A stretch of DNA of 64,000 nt from CAIZQW01 sp942493055. GTDB taxonomy: Bacteria > Verrucomicrobiota > Kiritimatiellia > RFP12 > UBA1067. A program made the translations under genes and the position numbers. The DNA is taken from positions 2,728,001 to 2,792,000 of the forward strand of contig OW818680.1 in the NCBI GenBank assembly GCA_942493055.1, written 5' to 3'. Under the pieces are notes generated by a model that ran no database searches, was not told the DNA's origin, and saw only the letters and a program-made list of their open reading frames with translations. Numbering within the stretch: the stretch's first letter is position 1; each line of letters opens with the position of its first letter. Positions 59,717 through 64,000 of the stretch are shown here, one piece after another.

Positions 59717-60568
59717 CTAATGATACATACTGATGATGCGGGGGGTGATGTCGGTGAGGCTGCGGGCATTGGCGAGGAAGGTTGAGGCCTCTGGCCCGAC
59801 TGCGATGAGCGGGACCGGGTTGCGCGTATGGCCGCGCACGCCCATGTCTTCGATGTTGCCGTGGTCGCTGGTGATGACCAGCAGAATACCGGCCGGCACG
59901 CAGAGTTTTTCAACGGCATCCAGAAATTGATCCAGCGTCTTTAATATTTCACGCGCCTCTTCATAGTTGCTGGAGTGTCCGGCAAAGTCGGTCTGAAAAA
60001 TTTCAAACAGTGTAAAGTCGTACGCACGTACAACCTGCAGCAGATGTTCAGCAGCCTTCAACGGCGTGATAATTTTAACAGCATGGCCCTTCTTGACCAG
60101 CACTTCGCCGGTGATATCGTGTGTGAGCGCAAGCTTGTCGCGCAGATCTTCCTGGGTTGAGATTGTCTCGGGCTGCGTGAGGGCCATGACTGTCGTGACG
60201 GATTTAAAGCGGCGCGCCTCCAACTCGTCCACGCTCTCCACCATATAGGCATCCGCGAACCGGCAACGGAGCCCTTTGCGTTTGAGCGCCAGGAAGAGAT
60301 TATCTTCGCTCAGCAGTTTCCGCAAACTGGGTCCGGGGAAACCTTCGCAGTGGCGCCCCATATACTGGGCGGCATTCACCCCGGTAAACATCGAGGCCTG
60401 GCCTGTTGCGCTTTGCGGAAGGCCCTCCATATCCAGGCAGGCGTCAATCGCCACGGAATGGTCTTTGATGAGACGGCACAGGGTCGGGCAAATATCCGGA
60501 TTGATCGGATTATCCCCCGAGGCTGGACGCAGTCCAATGCCATCCACAAAAATGAAGAGCATTTTCAT
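59717..60568 (-). CDS. Alkaline-phosphatase-superfamily metalloenzyme (phosphomutase-like)
   Basis: This 283-residue cytoplasmic protein resembles phosphopentomutase/cofactor-independent phosphoglycerate mutase metalloenzyme domains. It begins MLFIFVDGIGLRPASGDNPI with the first metal Asp, has LPQSATGQASMFTGVNA around the nucleophile Ser/Thr, TLFEIFQTDFAGHSSNYEEA, and LLVITSDHGNIEDMGVRGHTRNPVPLIAVGPEA, containing the D-H-G and H-x-x-N-P ligands. It lies three bases after dctM and so is the last gene of the TRAP operon. It may handle a phosphorylated substrate derived from the imported acid, which is inference only. No separate cap domain is apparent. Confidence 0.82.
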   Translation of the reverse strand: MKMLFIFVDGIGLRPASGDNPINPDICPTLCRLIKDHSVAIDACLDMEGLPQSATGQASMFTGVNAAQYMGRHCEGFPGPSLRKLLSEDNLFLALKRKGLRCRFADAYMVESVDELEARRFKSVTTVMALTQPETISTQEDLRDKLALTHDITGEVLVKKGHAVKIITPLKAAEHLLQVVRAYDFTLFEIFQTDFAGHSSNYEEAREILKTLDQFLDAVEKLCVPAGILLVITSDHGNIEDMGVRGHTRNPVPLIAVGPEASTFLANARSLTDITPRIISMYH

Positions 60569-60571
60569 CGC

Positions 60572-61873
60572 TTATTTAACCACACTCGGCAACCAGGTTG
60601 CCAGCGAAGGGAAGAACATGAGGATGATGCAGGTCAGGACAATGGCCCCCAGAAAGGGAAGGGCACCACGAAAAATGGTTTGCAGGGAGAGGCTGCGGTC
60701 AATGCCGCTGACCACATACACATTGATGCCCACAGGCGGGGTGATCACCCCCATCTGCGTCACAATAACAATAATCACGCCGAACCAGATCGGATCAAAG
60801 CCCAGTTTCATGACCACAGGGTAGAAGATCGGAATCGTCAAGAGGATCAGCGCCAGGCCATCCACGAAACATCCGGCAATCAAGAAGAAGAAGATAATCA
60901 ACCCCATGATCAATAGCGGCGGCAAGGGCAGCCCCGCCAGCCATCCCGCAAGCCCTGTCGGCAATCCTGTCACCGCGAGGAAATGTCCGAAGATCGTCGC
61001 GCCGGCCACAATCACGAGTACCATGCACGACGTACGGATCGTCTCCTGCGTCGCGGTCCACAGCATCTTCCATGAACAGTTCCGGCCCAGCACCGCAATG
61101 ATAATGCTGCCCAGCGCGCCCATGGCCGCGCCCTCTGTCGGCGTAAACCAGCCGATAAACATGCCCCCCATGACAAAGACAAAGAGGAGCAGTGTCTCGA
61201 TGACGCCCATCAATGATTTAAAACGGTCCCCCCACCCGACCCGCGCGGTCTGAGGCGCAAGCGCAGGATTGATCAAGCACTGAACGTAGATCACCGCGCA
61301 GAAGAGAAAAGCCATGAGAAGCCCGGGCAGAATTCCGGAAATAAAGAGTTTTCCAATGGATTGCTCGGTCAGGATGCCATAGACAATAAAGACCACGCTC
61401 GGCGGAATCAGCATGCCCAATGTCCCGCCCGCGGCAACCGTCCCGCTGGCGAGCGCATCATCATACTTGTGCTTCTTCATCTCCGGCAAGGCGACTGCGG
61501 CCATGGTGGCCGCGGTCGCAGGACCTGACCCGCAAATCGCGCCGAACGCCGCACACGCGCCGACCGTCGCCATGGCCAGCCCGCCGCGCAACCCGCTCAT
61601 CCAGCGGTTCGCGGTATCAAAGAGCCGTCCGCTGATGCCCGCATGAAAGGCGACTTGCCCCATCAGCACAAAGAGGGGGATCACCGTCAGGTTGTAATTC
61701 GCAAAAGTATCATACAAGTCAGAGGAGAGCACGGCCATGGCTGCGCGGTTGGTCGTCAGCAGCGCAAAGCCCGCGGCGCCGACAATGCCCATGGAAATCG
61801 CCACCGGCATGCTGCAGAAGAGCAAGAGGCACATCACGACACACCCAAGTATTCCGATGGTCATCGGTGTCAT
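60572..61873 (-). CDS. dctM: TRAP transporter large permease DctM
   Basis: This 433-residue inner-membrane subunit forms the transport channel of a sodium-driven TRAP uptake system. It has about 12 hydrophobic segments; landmarks are VIPLFVLMGQVAFHAGISGRLFDTANRW, VGACAAFGAICGSGPATAATM, GTLGMLIPPSVVFIVYGILTEQSIGKLFISGILPGLL, GMFIGWFTPTEGAAMGALGS and PIFYPVVMKLGFDPIWFGVIIVIVTQMGVITPPVGINVYVVSGI. The ATG at 61873 overlaps the dctQ stop as ATGA, so it was chosen over a longer frame. All DctM family features are present. Confidence 0.95.
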   Translation of the reverse strand: MTPMTIGILGCVVMCLLLFCSMPVAISMGIVGAAGFALLTTNRAAMAVLSSDLYDTFANYNLTVIPLFVLMGQVAFHAGISGRLFDTANRWMSGLRGGLAMATVGACAAFGAICGSGPATAATMAAVALPEMKKHKYDDALASGTVAAGGTLGMLIPPSVVFIVYGILTEQSIGKLFISGILPGLLMAFLFCAVIYVQCLINPALAPQTARVGWGDRFKSLMGVIETLLLFVFVMGGMFIGWFTPTEGAAMGALGSIIIAVLGRNCSWKMLWTATQETIRTSCMVLVIVAGATIFGHFLAVTGLPTGLAGWLAGLPLPPLLIMGLIIFFFLIAGCFVDGLALILLTIPIFYPVVMKLGFDPIWFGVIIVIVTQMGVITPPVGINVYVVSGIDRSLSLQTIFRGALPFLGAIVLTCIILMFFPSLATWLPSVVK

Positions 61874-62385
61874 GGTGTCATTCTCCTCAACATCTCCCGG
61901 CCTGGATAGAGCAGGTGGAAGAGCACCACCATCACGGTCACCCCGAAGGCGACTGCCATCACCCACGGCACCCAGAAAATCGGAATCTCGATCGTCGCGG
62001 TCACCTCGCCATTGGCCAGCAGGCGCTGCCCGCACGAGATGCAGGCAACGGTTGCGAGGGAAAAGGCGACAATCGAAACAAGCCGCATCACCGAGTCAAC
62101 GATCAGACGTCCCAGCCGGTTCAGCTTCTGGAAAAAATATTCAATGGCGATATGCCCCTTCATGGCTGTTGTCAGGGGCAAGGCGCACGCCATCGTGAGT
62201 ACACCGCAAATGCGCACCACGTCATACGAGCCTTTGACCGGGAAGCCCGTCACCCGCAACGCCACGTCACAGCACGTCACAGTGACCATCAAAAAGAGGC
62301 CCGCCCCGGAAATCGCGGTCATGCCGTAAATCACGTAGACAACACCCCTCCAGAACAGACCCAACGGTTTTTTTATGGAACTCAT
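61870..62385 (-). CDS. dctQ: TRAP transporter small permease DctQ
   Basis: This 171-residue membrane protein with four hydrophobic helices (VVYVIYGMTAISGAGLFLMVTVTCCDVALRV, VRICGVLTMACALPLTTAMKGHIAIEYFF, LVSIVAFSLATVACISCGQRL, VPWVMAVAFGVTVMVVLFHLLY) is typical of DctQ. KGHIAIEYF is a family hallmark. The start MSSIKKPLG is chosen because upstream in-frame sequence belongs to the repeat element at 62408-62560. Its stop overlaps the dctM start by 4 bases. It is separated from dctP by a 211-base spacer holding the twin-hairpin element. Confidence 0.9.
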   Translation of the reverse strand: MSSIKKPLGLFWRGVVYVIYGMTAISGAGLFLMVTVTCCDVALRVTGFPVKGSYDVVRICGVLTMACALPLTTAMKGHIAIEYFFQKLNRLGRLIVDSVMRLVSIVAFSLATVACISCGQRLLANGEVTATIEIPIFWVPWVMAVAFGVTVMVVLFHLLYPGREMLRRMTP

Positions 62386-62407
62386 CTTCGTCTCGTTCAA
62401 TTTCACA

Positions 62408-62560
62408 GGAATGTTGGAATATGGGAATGTTGGAATGATGGTGAGACGGCGTCCCGGATTTCGGAGGGGCACGCGTCTGCGTGCCTAGGACGAGCAGCCG
62501 CTCGTCCCTCCCGCTGTCTTCCAAACGGTATTCCGCTATTCCAGTATTCCATTATTCCCG
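62408..62560. repeat. Twin-hairpin element with GGAAT-rich inverted arms (copy 2)
   Basis: Arms: GAATGTTGGAATATGGGAAT (from 62408) and TATTCCGCTATTCCAGTATT (from 62529). Hairpins: GGCACGC/GCGTGCC with loop GTCT (62468-62474, 62479-62485) and GGACGAGC/GCTCGTCC with loop AGCC (62488-62495, 62500-62507). Read on the minus strand, the order and surroundings (GGGAGGGACG just before the first hairpin) match copy 1 at 51181-51330. It lies between dctP and dctQ, inside the operon transcript. Confidence 0.65.
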
Positions 62561-62596
62561 TCCGCCTTCCAACTTTAGCACTTTAGCACTTCCCCT

Positions 62597-63619
62597 CTAC
62601 TTCTTCCCGATCTTCTCGCGCAAAGCTGCCAGGAACTCAGTGCCTTTCAGCCCCTTCGCGTCTGCCTTGTCTGCATTCTCCTTCAACAGGGGCTCCACTT
62701 GCTTGCGCCAGGCTGCCTGCTCGTCCGTTGAAAGCGGGATGACCGCGTGCTTCAGCTCCTTCACATACGCAAGACCCGCCTCGTCCGCTTCATTCCAGGA
62801 CTGTCCATGCTTGGCGATCCACTCCGTGTTCACCTGCTGGATGATCTTCTGGAGTGCGGGGGGCAGCTGCTGCCACGCCTTCAGATTCATGGAGACAAAG
62901 AAGACCGTGGTGTAGCCAATGCAGGAGGAATCCGTCACAGACTTGATGACCTCGCCCTGCTTCCAGCCCTTCAAGGTCTCAACCGGGCAGAACGTGGCAT
63001 CCACGACGCCCTTCTGGAGTGCTTCGTAGGTCTCGCCCTGCGGCATGCTGACCGGCGACCCGCCGAGCTGTTCGACCACCTTCGCCGAGAAACCTGTTGC
63101 GCGAATCTTCAGCCCCTTCAAGTCCGCCAGCGTGTTAATCGCCTTCTGCGAAGCGAGGATGCCAGGCCCGTGCGCATGCACATACATGACCTGCGTGTCG
63201 GCGAGTTCCTTGGGCTGATACGCTGCATACAGCTCATTGGCGATACGCGTGGCCGAGGCGCCATCCGTATACCCCACGGGCAGGTCCAGCAGTTCCATGA
63301 GCGGGAAGCGTCCGCGCGTATAGGCCAAGGCGCTCATGCCGATATCCGAAATGCCATCGACCACGCCCTGGTAGCACTGATCCGCCTTGGTCAGCGAACC
63401 CCCGGGGAAAACCGTGATCTGCACCTGACCCTCTGTGCGCTTCTTGATCTCCTCCGCCCACTCCGTGGCCAGCTTGGCCTGCACATGCGTCGGCGGGAAG
63501 AAGACGCTATACTTCAGGGAATATGTTTTTTTTGCGCCATCTTGCGCAGCTTGTTTTCCGCAACCTGCTGCCAGGAGCAGGCTGACGGCCGTCAGTGTTG
63601 TAAGGAGTGATGTTTTCAT
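62597..63619 (-). CDS. dctP: TRAP transporter solute-binding lipoprotein DctP
   Basis: This 340-residue periplasmic binding protein captures a solute, usually a carboxylate or sugar acid, for the DctQM permease. It begins with a lipoprotein signal (MKTSLLTTLTAVSLLLAAGC, lipid on C20), so it is membrane-tethered. The DctP fold shows YSVFFPPTHVQAKLATEWAEEIKKRTEGQVQITVFPGGSLTKADQCYQGVVDGISDIGMSALAY, and LADLKGLKIRATGFSAKVVEQLGGSPVSMPQGETYEALQKGVVDATFCPVETLKGWK, which includes the Arg (KIRATG) that normally binds the substrate carboxylate. It heads the dctP-dctQ-dctM-phosphomutase-like operon. Confidence 0.94.
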   Translation of the reverse strand: MKTSLLTTLTAVSLLLAAGCGKQAAQDGAKKTYSLKYSVFFPPTHVQAKLATEWAEEIKKRTEGQVQITVFPGGSLTKADQCYQGVVDGISDIGMSALAYTRGRFPLMELLDLPVGYTDGASATRIANELYAAYQPKELADTQVMYVHAHGPGILASQKAINTLADLKGLKIRATGFSAKVVEQLGGSPVSMPQGETYEALQKGVVDATFCPVETLKGWKQGEVIKSVTDSSCIGYTTVFFVSMNLKAWQQLPPALQKIIQQVNTEWIAKHGQSWNEADEAGLAYVKELKHAVIPLSTDEQAAWRKQVEPLLKENADKADAKGLKGTEFLAALREKIGKK

Positions 63620-63627
63620 GGGAAAAT

Positions 63628-63656
63628 AGTTTACCCCTCTTAAACCATTTACTCAA
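63628..63656 (-). promoter_or_regulatory. Possible dctP promoter
   Basis: Minus-strand TTGAGT (63651-63656), 17-base spacer, TAAACT (63628-63633). The -10 is only 8 bases from the ATG, which would give an almost leaderless message, consistent with the lack of a clear ribosome site. Alternatives further upstream are poorer matches. Confidence 0.4.
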
Positions 63657-63698
63657 CCTGATTTTCAAAAAAACATTCGTTTTTTTTGCCGGTTGTAC

Positions 63699-63704
63699 TA
63701 TAAT
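63699..63704 (+). promoter_or_regulatory. -10 box of the dus gene, leaderless start likely
   Basis: A consensus TATAAT ends 7 bases before the ATG at 63712, so the transcript would begin at or next to the start codon. No Shine-Dalgarno sequence is present. A -35 at 63676-63681 (TTCGTT) is weak. Confidence 0.55.
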
Positions 63705-63711
63705 TCGTGCC

Positions 63712-64000
63712 ATGTCTAATCCGCTGCACACCCTCTTCAGCTTGCCAGACGATGGAAACCCGCTCATCTTCCTCGCCCCCATGGCAGGTTATACCAACGC
63801 GCCCATGCGCCGCATGTCCAATCATCATGGCGCGGCATTGACCTACACAGAGATGACCTGTGACCGCGGCTTGCTGAACGCCTCAGAAAAGACCTGGTAC
63901 CTGCTCGAGACCCTTCCGGATGAAGGCCCGGTGGTCGCGCATCTCTATGGCTCTGAACCCGACAGACTCGCCGAAGCCGCGGCAAAGGTGGAGGAGACCG
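63712..64000 (+). CDS. tRNA-dihydrouridine synthase, C-terminus beyond window edge
   Basis: The first 96 residues of a Dus-family flavoenzyme that reduces uridine to dihydrouridine in tRNA. IFLAPMAGYTNAPMRRMSNHHGAALTYTEMTCDRGLL contains the FMN-binding APM and the family signature MAGYTNAPMR, and VVAHLYGSEPDRLAEAAAKVEE is the second strand-helix unit. The catalytic Cys lies beyond the edge. The start MSNPLHTLFSLPDDG is set by the TATAAT just upstream and by the absence of any earlier start. It is divergent from dctP. Confidence 0.9.
   Translation, partial: MSNPLHTLFSLPDDGNPLIFLAPMAGYTNAPMRRMSNHHGAALTYTEMTCDRGLLNASEKTWYLLETLPDEGPVVAHLYGSEPDRLAEAAAKVEET

Overview
The window looks like part of a GC-rich chromosome from the PVC superphylum, most likely a Kiritimatiellota/Kiritimatiellales-type bacterium. 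This is an inference from gene content: a dense run of Cys-type sulfatases with glycoside hydrolases and a DUF1080 protein, very large secreted autotransporter-associated beta-strand repeat proteins without a beta-barrel, a cobalamin-dependent (class II) ribonucleotide reductase, and intergenic spacers full of small palindromes. No rRNA, tRNA, CRISPR array or phage gene was recognised.

Region 1 (1-14819, minus strand) is one long, tightly coupled operon for sulfated polysaccharide breakdown. In transcription order it holds a DUF1080 protein, two sulfatases, a GH106-type alpha-L-rhamnosidase, a sulfatase, a GH43-like protein, a sulfatase, a GH43+CBM6 protein, a sulfatase and a sixth sulfatase that runs off the left edge. 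Four junctions are ATGA stop/start overlaps. All proteins carry signal peptides. The five complete sulfatases end in Lys-rich tails. A GH106 enzyme beside many sulfatases suggests a sulfated, deoxysugar-containing glycan.

Region 2 (14891-24413, minus strand) has a decayed sulfatase tail, a 1442-aa beta-strand repeat surface protein, a NarL-type response regulator, a propeller-type sensor kinase and GluQRS. A palindrome abutting the weak -35 of the repeat protein recurs over the response regulator start codon, which suggests a local regulatory circuit.

Region 3 (24551-32669, plus strand) is mostly housekeeping: nrdJ under two NrdR-like boxes, grpE, dnaJ, rsmE, a 2-TM protein, an orphan antitoxin and rarA. 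rsmE carries in-frame palindromic insertions and lies between hairpin-bearing direct repeats.

Region 4 (32691-51117) encodes three more giant secreted proteins. Two are tandem paralogs on the minus strand and one is divergent on the plus strand. They combine beta-strand repeats, PA14-like and LamG-like domains. All four giants in the window end in a common short motif (G-T-x-hydrophobic-x-hydrophobic-R/Q). Their promoters and leaders are recognisably alike.

Region 5 (51181-64000) has opgG/opgH with a small membrane protein between them, a PhoD-like phosphatase, an FHS/FucP-like sugar transporter, a TRAP transporter (dctPQM) with a phosphomutase-like metalloenzyme, and the start of a tRNA-dihydrouridine synthase gene. 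The spacers hold remarkable structures: a 232-bp perfect-stem cloverleaf, a nested 107-bp palindrome, and two related twin-hairpin elements with compensatory stem changes.
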